Origin: an uncultured Neomegalonema sp.
Lineage (GTDB): Bacteria; Pseudomonadota; Alphaproteobacteria; Rhodobacterales; Rhodobacteraceae
DNA: 33,699 bases
Direction: 5' to 3'
Assembly (NCBI GenBank): GCA_937928005.1
Contig: CALFVD010000095.1
Span: 1-33,699 of the forward strand
Below the pieces are notes generated by a model. That model saw only the letters and a program-made list of their open reading frames with translations, was not told where the DNA came from and did no database searches. Below are positions 7,086 through 14,135 of the stretch, piece after piece. A program made the position numbers and the translations under genes. Each line of letters starts with the position of its first letter. The first letter of the stretch is position 1.

Positions 7086-7736
7086 TTACACTACTGCCCT
7101 GCCCTGTTCGGTAACGGTGTAGATGCCCAAGGACACCTTCTGGAACCAGCCATAATGGTCGTCGGCCATAATGTTACGGGCATTCGAGACGCCGGTGGCC
7201 TTGGCGACAACACTCGCCTTGGTAGGGCCGTTTGTGGCGAGGTGAATGGCCAGCTTTATAGCATCCTGACGGTAGGCGGTGACGAGATTGCGGCGGGTCG
7301 AGCCGCCCTTGTTCGGGTCGCCCTCAAGCCGGGCGAATTCGCGCAGGAGGCGGGTTTTACGCCGCGTGTTCTGGCGGGGGCGATAGGGGGCCGGATCGCA
7401 GAGGATTTCGGTATGGCCATCATCCAAGCGCACAGTGATAAGGCCCAGACCAAGGCGGCGGCAGAGGGTTTTGTTGTTCTTAAGCGCAGCCGATGCCGCG
7501 CGGCCCGATTTATGGGGCACGGCGACATAGACACTATCGGTGATCGTCTGGCGGGCAATGGCCTGATGGATCAGCGAGAGGGAAAACGCGGTCTTTAGCT
7601 CAACGATGACCGGCGGATCATCGGCGCGGATGCCGACCACATCGACGGGGCCAATCTCTCCCTTAACCTCATACCCCTGCCCTTCGAGGAGGGTTTTGAC
7701 AGGGGCATAGAGAGCGGTTTCGGGTGAGGACGGCAT
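7086..7736 (-). CDS. DUF2161 PD-(D/E)XK-type protein
   Basis: The protein has 216 residues. The N-terminal ~100 residues carry a restriction-endonuclease-like core: a Glu in YEVKGEIG, Asp in VDVVGI, and the VIVELKTAFS strand (E-x-K), followed by LIHQAIARQTITDSVYVAVP, in the order typical of DUF2161. The C-terminal part (about residues 140-216) looks like a winged-helix domain (TKASVVAKATGVSNARNIMADDHYGWF). Activity is unproven for the family; a DNA-acting role is inferred from the fold. It starts 2 bases after the anti-sigma stop, so it is very probably translated from the sigma/anti-sigma mRNA, with the protease gene 124 bases downstream on the same strand. Confidence 0.8.
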   Translation of the reverse strand: MPSSPETALYAPVKTLLEGQGYEVKGEIGPVDVVGIRADDPPVIVELKTAFSLSLIHQAIARQTITDSVYVAVPHKSGRAASAALKNNKTLCRRLGLGLITVRLDDGHTEILCDPAPYRPRQNTRRKTRLLREFARLEGDPNKGGSTRRNLVTAYRQDAIKLAIHLATNGPTKASVVAKATGVSNARNIMADDHYGWFQKVSLGIYTVTEQGRAVV

Positions 7737-7738
7737 CT

Positions 7739-8470
7739 TTAGAGGGCGATGGATAACCGCTGGGCCGCTTGCTCGATCATGGCATCATCATCGCCACCAA
7801 TGAGCAGGAAGGCAAAACCATCCTCGCGCCAATGGGCGGCGCTCATACCTTCGAGGCGGGTGGTTTCGACCGCTGTATTCGCGCTCTCCTCTGCGCGAAT
7901 GACGCATAGGGCCACGGGCTGGCCTTTAGGGGAAAGATAGGCAAGTTGAATCAGCGGCTTGCCCTCATAACCCAAAAGCTGTGCGCGGCGGAAATCGAGC
8001 GGGGCGGCGATCCGGGCTGGCATGAGGTCGCGGCCCAACGTCTGACCAAGGCGATTAAGGCTGTCGATATTTTCCGACTCGGCCAGCGCGACCGTGGACA
8101 GGGTATCGGTGACATAGAGCGCCTGATAGGCGGCAACATAGGCCATCCAGTCACGCGGGGCCGAACGATCAGCGGTGGCCATGGCCCCGACAAAGGCACC
8201 AATCAGCAGGCTGGCGGCGAGCGCGGCCATGGGCATGAAATGCGCAGGCTGACGACGCCGGACAGCGGGCAGCTCAGGCATTGACGGGGCACTGTCCGTG
8301 AGGCGGTCGAAGGCAGAGGATAGCGCATCATGCGGAATGCGCAGGACATCAAGCCGCCCGCGCAGCGCAGGGTCAGCCTGCAATGCCGCATCAATGGAAC
8401 GGCGAGCGAGCGCATCCAACTCATCATCAAGATAGGCGGTCAGATCCTCATCACGCAGAGAAACAGTCAT
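7739..8470 (-). CDS. Membrane-anchored anti-sigma factor
   Basis: The protein has 243 residues. The N-terminal ~45 residues (RDEDLTAYLDDELDALARRSIDAALQADP) form the short helical anti-sigma domain of this class. One transmembrane helix follows at about residues 80-100 (MAALAASLLIGAFVGAM), then a periplasmic domain ending in an amphipathic segment. It would hold the ECF sigma factor at the inner membrane until an envelope or oxidative signal arrives. Its ATG overlaps the sigma stop codon (taATG), indicating translational coupling and stoichiometric synthesis. No zinc-binding HxxxCxxC motif is seen, so it is a non-ZAS type. DUF2161 follows after 2 bases. Confidence 0.85.
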   Translation of the reverse strand: MTVSLRDEDLTAYLDDELDALARRSIDAALQADPALRGRLDVLRIPHDALSSAFDRLTDSAPSMPELPAVRRRQPAHFMPMAALAASLLIGAFVGAMATADRSAPRDWMAYVAAYQALYVTDTLSTVALAESENIDSLNRLGQTLGRDLMPARIAAPLDFRRAQLLGYEGKPLIQLAYLSPKGQPVALCVIRAEESANTAVETTRLEGMSAAHWREDGFAFLLIGGDDDAMIEQAAQRLSIAL

Positions 8471-8994
8471 TACGCATCCACCTTCCGCTCACCCATAAGG
8501 GTGTTAATAGTGCGCCGCGCGGCAGATAACCGGCTCATGATCGTTCCAACGGGGATATCAAGTATTTCGGCAGCTTCAGCATATTTGAACCCTTCAACAT
8601 AGACCAGAAGCACGCAGGCGCGTTGGGCTTCGGGTAGCTTCGATACAGACAATAACACCTCTCGAACAAAATAATTCATTTCTGCGTCATGTGTATTGTC
8701 AGGTAGATCCATCTCCTCAACCGGATGCAGGCCATTACCGCGCCGAACCGCCTGGGCGCGCAGGTCATTAAGCCATATCCGCTGGGCCAAGCGAAACAGC
8801 CAGCGGTCAAGGTGAGTACCCGGTGTATAGGCATCCGCTTTCTCGATGGCCTTGAGGCAGGTTGCCTGTGCCAGATCGGCGGCGAGATCGCGATTCGATG
8901 TTAGCGCGTAAGCATAACGCCAAAGGCGCGGAAAAATCGCCGGTAGCCCATCGCGGATTTCGCTTTCAGAATTTTGTTTACCAAAGAGATGAAT
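8470..8994 (-). CDS. ECF RNA polymerase sigma factor, possible ATT start
   Basis: Region 4 is clear: KLPEAQRACVLLVYVEGFKYAEAAEIL, then PVGTIMSRLSAARR. Reading the same frame upstream gives a good region 2 (IFPRLWRYAYALTSNRDLAADLAQA, then a region with HLDRWLFRLAQRIWLNDLRA), so the gene extends well past the first TTG at 8790. Between that TTG and the in-frame TGA near 9070 there is no ATG, GTG or TTG. The best initiator I can find is an ATT at 8992-8994, preceded by CGGGAG with 8 bases between, which gives 174 residues, a normal ECF length. A substituted start codon, a sequencing error or a frameshift near 9000 are alternatives. The stop overlaps the anti-sigma ATG. Confidence 0.8.
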   Translation of the reverse strand: MHLFGKQNSESEIRDGLPAIFPRLWRYAYALTSNRDLAADLAQATCLKAIEKADAYTPGTHLDRWLFRLAQRIWLNDLRAQAVRRGNGLHPVEEMDLPDNTHDAEMNYFVREVLLSVSKLPEAQRACVLLVYVEGFKYAEAAEILDIPVGTIMSRLSAARRTINTLMGERKVDA

Positions 8995-9129
8995 AACCCG
9001 AACTCCCGCAGTGTTTGATCTATGCGGAACACTTTTGCCGCACCGTCATTACCAAGGATGTAGCAGATGAAATTCACCCTGTCCGCCATCGTATTTTGCG
9101 CTGGCATTGCAAAGTAACGATGCGACAAG

Positions 9130-9154
9130 CCCCCCGGCCTTACAGACCAGGGGG
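9130..9154 (-). terminator. GC-rich hairpin after the DUF533 gene
   Basis: CCCCCCGG (9130-9137) pairs with CCAGGGGG (9147-9154) with one G-T wobble around a 9-base loop. It lies about 75 bases past the stop of the leftward DUF533 gene and upstream of the sigma gene. There is no strong T-run, so it is a possible terminator or attenuator only. The rest of 8995-9180 shows no gene; I could not identify a convincing ECF promoter in it. Confidence 0.4.
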
Positions 9155-9179
9155 ATAGGGCATGGTGACGCCCATATTA

Positions 9180-9231
9180 TAGCGATTTACGATAAATCTG
9201 AGCCATATTTCACGCCAAGAACCGCGCTTTA
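9180..9231. repeat. Dispersed repeat, internally deleted copy R4
   Basis: Left half of the family (AGCGATTTACGATAAATCTG through CGCCAAGAACCGCGC), joined directly to the terminal GCTTTAG of the right end. The middle and right arm are missing, consistent with deletion at a GCGC/GC microhomology. Its terminal TTTA provides the stop codon of the DUF533 gene. Confidence 0.75.
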
Positions 9232-10041
9232 GGTATAGAGCTTTGGCGCGCCGAGTTTGTCGTGGATGGCGTTGCAGACCTCTGGAGCCAAGCCCATGCC
9301 TTTGGCGAGGGCGTCGAGGTAGCGAGCCTCGGCGGCGTTATCGAGATTGATGCCCATGAGGGACATCAGATAGACCTGCTGCTCGGAACCGCTGGGCACC
9401 TCGGCCACGAAGGCATCGACATCGAGAGGGGCGGCGAGTTCGGCCTGAACGAAGGCCACTTCCTGTGGGTCAACTTCACCGAGTTCGCCCAAGATTTTCT
9501 GCTTTTCCTCGGGATCGATCTGGCCGTCGGATTTGGCGGCGTTGATCATGGCGCGTAGGAACAGTTTGGCCTGATCTTCCTGAGCCGCCGAGGGGGGCTG
9601 CGCAGGCTCGCCGAAATTCTCGAAGGCGGAGTTGAGGACGGAACCCATCGAGCCGCTCTGTGGCTGTGTCGGAGCCTGACCCTGAGCCTGTCCACCGAGG
9701 CTTTCGAGGAGGCCACCGATACCGCCGCTCTGCTGGCCCTGACCAGAAAGCATTCCACCGAGCATCCCGCCGAGGCCACCGGCACCGGCTTGCTGCTGTG
9801 CGCCGCCCTGCTGACCGCCGAGCATTCCGCCCAGCATCCCGCCGAGGCCGCCGCCGCCGCCCTGTGCGCCGCCGAGCATTCCGCCCAAGCCGCCACCCGC
9901 GCCGCCCTGACCACCGAGCATTCCACCCAGCATCCCGCCGAGGCCACCGCCTGCGCCGCCACCGCCGCCCATCATTTTACCGACGCCGCGCGCAACCATT
10001 GCGCCCGCTGCAACCTTGGCGAGTGTGCTTACCATGCTCAT
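9229..10041 (-). CDS. DUF533 / TerB-like protein with Gly-Met-Leu repeats
   Basis: The protein has 270 residues. The start (MSMVSTLAKVAAGAMVARGVGKMM) and the C-terminal TerB-like helical domain at about residues 150-265 (QAKLFLRAMINAAKSDGQIDPEEKQKIL, then ARYLDALAKGMGL) fit DUF533/YebE. Between them lies a low-complexity stretch of about 100 residues with many GGLGGMLGGML units, rich in Gln in places. The function of the family is unknown; an envelope or stress association is often suggested. GGAG 8 bases before the ATG fixes the start. The gene is monocistronic by spacing, and its stop codon falls in repeat R4. The glycine-rich repeats are prone to copy-number change, so strain variation in length is likely. 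Confidence 0.8.
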   Translation of the reverse strand: MSMVSTLAKVAAGAMVARGVGKMMGGGGGAGGGLGGMLGGMLGGQGGAGGGLGGMLGGAQGGGGGLGGMLGGMLGGQQGGAQQQAGAGGLGGMLGGMLSGQGQQSGGIGGLLESLGGQAQGQAPTQPQSGSMGSVLNSAFENFGEPAQPPSAAQEDQAKLFLRAMINAAKSDGQIDPEEKQKILGELGEVDPQEVAFVQAELAAPLDVDAFVAEVPSGSEQQVYLMSLMGINLDNAAEARYLDALAKGMGLAPEVCNAIHDKLGAPKLYT

Positions 10042-10268
10042 AATCGAGTCTCCTTAAAGTCAAATGGCGCGCTGGCAGAGCCGTTGACGCGCGTGCGGAC
10101 ACAACATGGTTACTGAACCGTGAGTTTGCAACGGATTTGCGCCTTTTTTGCCGGAGAACTGCGGTTTTTGGGTGGAATTCTGTGCTGGAGAGGGCTGGTG
10201 GGCGGTAGGCTACTATCTACGGGTGTATGCAGGACGGAAAAAGGAACCGGGGATGGTGACGGGTGGGG

Positions 10269-11213
10269 TCAGTCCTGTAGATACGGGGCGAGGGCATCGA
10301 AGGCGGCGCGGATTTCCTCGATATGGAGGGGATGGAGCGTGGGAATGAGGGCTTCGGCGTAGTGGGCGCGGGCGGCGGGGAGGTCGTCGGTGGCGATTGC
10401 GATGGCGGTCATTCTATGGAGACTGACGGAGAGGTCTCGCATTGCTTCGGGCGTGCCCAGTTGATCGCTCAACTGTCGGGCTACGTTGAGGCTTTCGTCA
10501 TATGCGGTTTTGGCCGCCGCGTGATCGCCGCGCGTCCGGGCGGCATCGCCGATTTTGTTGAGGGACACGGAGAGGTCTCGCAGGGCTTCGGGCGTGCCGG
10601 TTTCCTCGGCACGGGCACGGGCGGTGGCCAACCCTTCGCGGAACAAGGTTTCGGCCTCTTCGTGACGCCCATTGATGACGAGGAGATCGCCGAGATCGTC
10701 ACCTGCCACCTCGAAATTGCGGGCATCGTCTTGCGCTTTGGCAAGGGAGCGGGCAGTCTGGATGGCAGCAAGGGCGGGAGGGTAGAGGCCCAGTTTCCTG
10801 CGCATGCGGCTGCACTCGATCCAGTACCATATATCGGTCGCGGCGAGGGTGGCGGCGGCGCAGAGGAGAGGTTCGGCCTTGGCGTAATCATAGGTATAGA
10901 CGAGGGTGGCGCGGGCGCGTTTGGTCTTAGCTTCCTCGTCGCGCAGGTTTTCGCGGCGCTTAGCGATGAGGGTTTCAATTGCGACGAGGGCCGCTTCGGT
11001 CTGCTCCGGTTCGCTGTCGTTGAAGCCAGCGATGGCCGCGTTGATTTCTTCAGCCCAGTCCGGGTGTTTCTCACGCATCTCGGTCAGGTCGGCCTGTGCG
11101 CCGTTGAGTTGACGGCGGATTTCGGCGGCGCCCTCGGCGGTGAGGCCACCGGTTTTCTCGATGTAGTCATCGACGTTCAGGGACAGGGCCTGTGGCTCCG
11201 ACATTCGCATCAC
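10269..11213 (-). CDS. TPR protein, probably expressed as -1 frameshift extension
   Basis: The protein has 314 residues from the first ATG. It has a helical N-terminal region to about residue 100, then tetratricopeptide-like repeats, most clearly two near-identical units around ETGTPEALRDLSVSLNKIGD and QLGTPEAMRDLSVSLHRMTA. Such repeats are common in signalling and conflict-type STAND proteins. The same frame is open for another 44 codons upstream (to about 11345), encoding a linker with SAGRDVNIGARYG and a transmembrane helix (IGALGLALVAAVIIGVM) but with no ATG/GTG/TTG before it. Starting at 11213 or the adjacent GTG would cut the helix off. The extension meets the preceding ORF exactly at a slippery heptamer in the -1 phase, so the natural product may be a 507-residue fusion. 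Confidence 0.75.
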   Translation of the reverse strand: MMRMSEPQALSLNVDDYIEKTGGLTAEGAAEIRRQLNGAQADLTEMREKHPDWAEEINAAIAGFNDSEPEQTEAALVAIETLIAKRRENLRDEEAKTKRARATLVYTYDYAKAEPLLCAAATLAATDIWYWIECSRMRRKLGLYPPALAAIQTARSLAKAQDDARNFEVAGDDLGDLLVINGRHEEAETLFREGLATARARAEETGTPEALRDLSVSLNKIGDAARTRGDHAAAKTAYDESLNVARQLSDQLGTPEAMRDLSVSLHRMTAIAIATDDLPAARAHYAEALIPTLHPLHIEEIRAAFDALAPYLQD

Positions 11214-11313
11214 GCCGATGATGACGGCGGCGACGAGCGCCAGACCCAGCGCACCGATGCCGTATCGCGCGCCGATATTGACGTCGCGACCGGCACTGGC
11301 ACTGAGAAAGGTA

Positions 11314-11351
11314 GCGGGTTCGGTGGGGGCCGACCCGCCTAGCCCTTTCCC
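11314..11351 (-). promoter_or_regulatory. Candidate -1 programmed ribosomal frameshift site
   Basis: Reading the minus strand, the zero frame is ccG GGA AAG GGC TAG. GGGAAAG (11351-11345) is an X-XXY-YYZ heptamer in the correct phase and is the slippery sequence used by phage lambda G/GT. The six bases GGCTAG follow, and then a stem-loop at 11338-11314: GCGGGT pairs with ACCCGC and CGG with CCG, with one bulged A and a 6-base loop. Slippage by -1 replaces the TAG with GGG CTA GGC and enters the transmembrane-TPR frame. Site, spacing and structure all match known bacterial -1 signals; function is not proven. Confidence 0.65.
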
Positions 11352-11791
11352 GGCGACCGGCTTCCCGGCGACTTGGCTCCACTAAGATCGATATCGCGGG
11401 CGGCTATCATATTGGCGTTGCGGATGCCTTCGACACGGCGGGCGATAAGATCGCGGCCCGCCTCGAACGTACCGCTTTCGATGGCATAGGCGGCCTGCGC
11501 ACGGGGGAGCGCATCGATGGCCGCGCGCAATTCTTCGGCAAGGGCGAGCGTTTCGGGGTCATCGGGAGCAGGGGAAGCATCGATATCTTGGGCGATGGTT
11601 TCACCGAGAGCGGGGGTCTCGTCCACGCGACCGATCAGATCGAGGGTTTTGACGCCATTGTCACGGGATAGGCGCTCCGTGAGGGCGACAGTCAATGTCT
11701 TGCCCGCCTCTTTGAGCGCGCCGTCAGCAAGCAGTTTTCCGCCAGCGACCAGCAGGCTGACGACCAATGCGCCAAATGTCGGATCCGCCAT
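11339..11791 (-). CDS. Helical protein, zero-frame product of the split TPR gene
   Basis: The protein has 150 residues and no family that I recognise. An N-terminal hydrophobic stretch (FGALVVSLLVAGGKLLADGAL) precedes amphipathic helices with KEAGKTLTVALTERLSRD and LALAEELRAAIDALPRAQAAY. The end (VEGIRNANMIAARDIDLSGAK) looks like the Gly/Asp-rich linkers that join sensor and effector parts in multidomain conflict proteins; an analogous phrase, SAGRDVNIGAR, occurs just after the frameshift in the -1 frame. The ORF ends GKG-stop, three bases after the slippery heptamer. It may therefore be both a free short protein and the N-terminal domain of a 507-residue fusion. Its own ribosome-binding site is not distinctive. 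It lies 144 bases after the portal stop is passed on the same strand, in the opposite order to transcription. Confidence 0.65.
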   Translation of the reverse strand: MADPTFGALVVSLLVAGGKLLADGALKEAGKTLTVALTERLSRDNGVKTLDLIGRVDETPALGETIAQDIDASPAPDDPETLALAEELRAAIDALPRAQAAYAIESGTFEAGRDLIARRVEGIRNANMIAARDIDLSGAKSPGSRSPGKG

Positions 11792-11885
11792 GTTGTCCCT
11801 CCCCTATCATGTACGGTGGATCATGGCGGGTATATGTGCAGGATTCAACCCTTTCAGCGTCAACGGAGGGGCGTAGCCATGACAC

Positions 11886-11911
11886 GCGCCCGTCCGCCCC
11901 AAGGCGGGCGC
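11886..11911 (-). terminator. Hairpin downstream of the portal gene
   Basis: GCGCCCG (11886-11892) pairs perfectly with CGGGCGC (11905-11911) around a 12-base loop, 24 bases beyond the portal stop codon on the same strand. There is no T-run, so it may be a weak terminator or an mRNA 3' stabiliser. If it works, portal is transcribed apart from the TPR gene downstream. Confidence 0.4.
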
Positions 11912-11934
11912 TTGCTCTGGTGTGGATGGCGGAC

Positions 11935-12990
11935 CTAGCCGTCTTCCCCCTCCTCCAGCGCCAGCGTCACCTCCTCGCCAAAGCGGGGGGCGAGCCAGTG
12001 GGTTAGGGCTGTTGCCGTGCGGCGGGCCAGCGGTAGGAGGGTCTGGGTTAAGAAGGCGCGGTTGGCTTCGGCGTAATTGGCATGGGTGCTGTCGCCCGGT
12101 AGGCCGAGGATCAGGGGCGGAACGCCAAAAGCGAGGGCGATATCGCGGGCGGCGGAATCCTTGGTTTTCAGAAATTCCATATCAGCGGGGGAGAAGCTCA
12201 TGGGCTTCCAGTCCAGCCCGCCCTCCAGCAAGAGCGGACGGCCCGCATTGCCCGCGCCCATATGCCTTGCTTCGAGTTGCTCTTGAATACGGGCGAACTG
12301 GCCGTCGGAGAGGGTGCCGCCATCGGGACCGTCATAGACCACGGCGCCGGAGGGACGGGCGGCATTATCAAGCAGCGCCTTGCTCCAGCGGCTGGCGGCG
12401 TTGTGGATATCGACCGGGATGGCGGCGGCTTCCAAGGGCGAGAGGCCGTAATGGTCGTCTAAGGGGTGGAAGGTTTTCAGGTGTAGGATCGGTGGGGCTT
12501 CGTCGGTTTGCGCGAAGACATGGGCGCGGGCGGCGACGCGATACTCAAAACCCTCCGGCCAGCCACTCGCACCGGGGATGACGCGCATTCGGTCGGGGCG
12601 TAGGGCGTGAAGCTCTCGCGGGGGGCCGAGGGGGTCGCCGGGGGACGGGACGGCTTCGAGATAGGCGTTTCCGGCGATTTGCAGGTGGCCGTAGAGATGT
12701 TCCATCAGGGCGCAGCAATCCTGCGCCGGATTGGGGCGCAGCATGAGGGCGGCGAGGGGGTGGTCGGTCTGCGGGCGGCCCTTGACGCGGATGGTGAGCG
12801 GCAGGGCGGCAGCGGTCTGGGCGACGAGGCGCACGCAGCGATGGGCGATGGCGTTCTGGACGTAGGACTGGCGGGTGAGGGAAACCAGATCGCGGGGGGT
12901 CCAGACGGGGCGGCCCGTGGGATGAAAGGTGGTGCGGGCGGCGGCGGAGGCTTTGGCTTCAGGGGGGCGAGTGCGGGAGAAGAGGGGCAT
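11935..12990 (-). CDS. Phage portal protein, GTA type (g3-like)
   Basis: The protein has 351 residues from the ATG at 12990. HK97-family portal features in order are QSYVQNAIAHRCVRLVAQTAAALPL at about residues 43-67, HPLAALMLRPNPAQDCCALMEHLYGHLQIAGNAYLE at about 80-120, ILHLKTFHPLDDHYGLSPLEAA near 170, and the C-terminal SAARDIALAFGVPPLILGLPGDSTHANYAEANRAFLTQTLLPL. These match the portal of Rhodobacter-type GTAs, a dodecameric ring through which DNA is packaged. Length is slightly under the usual 390-400. The frame opens at 13029, but that leader runs towards the palindromic element; the ATG at 12990 has CGAAAG upstream. It stands alone: terminase lies 7.4 kb upstream and protease 5 kb downstream, with genes of both strands between. 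Confidence 0.92.
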   Translation of the reverse strand: MPLFSRTRPPEAKASAAARTTFHPTGRPVWTPRDLVSLTRQSYVQNAIAHRCVRLVAQTAAALPLTIRVKGRPQTDHPLAALMLRPNPAQDCCALMEHLYGHLQIAGNAYLEAVPSPGDPLGPPRELHALRPDRMRVIPGASGWPEGFEYRVAARAHVFAQTDEAPPILHLKTFHPLDDHYGLSPLEAAAIPVDIHNAASRWSKALLDNAARPSGAVVYDGPDGGTLSDGQFARIQEQLEARHMGAGNAGRPLLLEGGLDWKPMSFSPADMEFLKTKDSAARDIALAFGVPPLILGLPGDSTHANYAEANRAFLTQTLLPLARRTATALTHWLAPRFGEEVTLALEEGEDG

Positions 12991-13008
12991 GGGGGAACTT
13001 TCGACATG

Positions 13009-13063
13009 ACTATATGGGCGCTCTCCCATCTATGGAATACGTCACATATTCCATAGATGGGAG
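13009..13063 (-). promoter_or_regulatory. Palindromic operator and -10-like box upstream of portal
   Basis: Perfect 17-bp inverted repeats, CTCCCATCTATGGAATA (13023-13039) and its complement (13047-13063), flank a 7-base spacer. On the minus strand this ends 33 bases before the portal ATG, with a TATAGT hexamer (13014-13009) between. The right half recurs upstream of the large terminase. This suits an operator for a dimeric regulator overlapping a promoter's -35 region; that reading is inference. Confidence 0.6.
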
Positions 13064-13162
13064 CAGGAATGGAAGGCTGGCGGTGGTATCGGGCGTCTGT
13101 CCGGGGGGGGGTATTTCGGTGTTTTCAGGGCAAGCGCGACAAGGAGCTTGCGAAACAACCGT

Positions 13163-13256
13163 TAAAGCGAATTGCGATTATCCTGAATCATCAAGCGCCA
13201 TATTCTGCGCGGCTCTTGGCGTGAAATATGGCTCAGGTTTATCGCAAATGGCTATA
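13163..13256. repeat. Dispersed palindromic repeat, copy R5 (inverted orientation)
   Basis: This full-length copy is in the opposite orientation to R1 and R2: it begins TTAAAGCGAATTGCGATTAT and ends CAGGTTTATCGCAAATGGCT. The inner stem is partly degraded on one side (CCATATTC against GAAATATGG). It sits ~100 bases upstream of the portal palindrome. Confidence 0.85.
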
Positions 13257-13451
13257 AATCAACCGACAGGCAAGATGATAAGAAATTCGCGTTCATCGAA
13301 TTTGCAAGGCCATCAAGAATAGGCCTATTAAGGTACGAACATCACGATGGATCGATGCGCGCCGCGCCGGATAGCGGCGGCGACCATCCGAACCGTGGAA
13401 TGAAACATCGATAGACGGGAGCGCCGGTTCGTCGGCGCAGATAGACGACCA
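13257..13451. other. Intergenic stretch without a gene
   Basis: No ORF, RNA gene or clear promoter is visible between repeat R5 and the oxygenase gene. There are short GC-rich self-complementary patches near 13355-13385 and 13420-13440 (for example CGCCGGTTCGTCGGCG), too small to assign. This stretch must contain the oxygenase promoter. Confidence 0.5.
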
Positions 13452-14135
13452 ATGCCTCTTATGCCCCAAAAAGGCGCGGGTCAGCCCGCAAAGCCTTCAC
13501 CCTCGTCGCAGCCCAATGTACAGGTGCGCAACCTGTTTCCGACGCCCATCGCCATCATGCCTGTGCCCGATGCAGCGCGGATCAACGAGGCGCTGGCGGC
13601 GGCAATCCTCGACCGGGAAAAGGTCGCGGATAGCGTGAAACACTCCAACTGGGGCGGGTGGCAATCGGCGACGGATTTTCCCGATTGGTGCGGGGCGGCG
13701 GGCAATGAAGTGCTGGCCATCGCACGGCAGGTAGCGACATCGCTGACCTGTGACCGAGCGGGGCAACCGGTGAAGACGGATTGGCGGATGAATGCATGGG
13801 CCAATGTCAACCGGGCCGGTCAGGGGAACGAGTTCCACACCCATCCGGGCGCGTATTGGTCGGCGACGTATTACGTGCGCGACGGGGGCGCGGGGGCCGA
13901 TCCGGCGCTGGGCGGTGAGTTCGAGATTGCAGACCCACGCGGGGTCGGCCCGGCAATGCTGGCACCGATGCTGGCAATCCGTACGCCCGGCGGGCAATCC
14001 ATCGGCGCGAGCGAGATAGTGCGCCCGGTGGCCGGAACGCTGGTGTTGTTTCCGTCATGGTTGAGCCATGGAGTACGGCCCTATGAAGGGGATGAAGTGC
14101 GGATATCCATCGCGCTGAATCTGACACCCGCATGA
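13452..14135 (+). CDS. 2OG-Fe(II) oxygenase, TIGR02466-like
   Basis: The protein has 227 residues. After a Pro/Gln-rich leader the core begins at about residue 25 (VRNLFPTPIAIMPVPDA). The jelly-roll metal site is visible: EFHTHPGAYWSATYYVRDG supplies the first His, and WLSHGVRPYEGDEVRISIALNL supplies the distal His and the Arg that binds 2-oxoglutarate. This order fits the putative 2OG-Fe(II) oxygenase family (TIGR02466), whose substrate is unknown. The leader is longer than usual and the ribosome site is weak, so initiation nearer the core is possible. The last 4 bases overlap the next gene's ATG (ATGA), so the two are translationally coupled and may act in one pathway. Confidence 0.8.
   Translation: MPLMPQKGAGQPAKPSPSSQPNVQVRNLFPTPIAIMPVPDAARINEALAAAILDREKVADSVKHSNWGGWQSATDFPDWCGAAGNEVLAIARQVATSLTCDRAGQPVKTDWRMNAWANVNRAGQGNEFHTHPGAYWSATYYVRDGGAGADPALGGEFEIADPRGVGPAMLAPMLAIRTPGGQSIGASEIVRPVAGTLVLFPSWLSHGVRPYEGDEVRISIALNLTPA

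Noticed and set aside
8901..9128. 75-codon minus-strand ORF upstream of the sigma gene with two ATG starts
   Set aside because: Its frame differs from sigma region 2, which overlaps it at 8901-8994; no family signature. It could matter only if an undetected frameshift near 9000 joins it to sigma.
10323..11342. Long plus-strand ORF (339 codons) opposite the TPR gene
   Set aside because: Glycine/Val-rich shadow of the minus-strand coding sequence; no domain, and the TPR frame has clear repeats.
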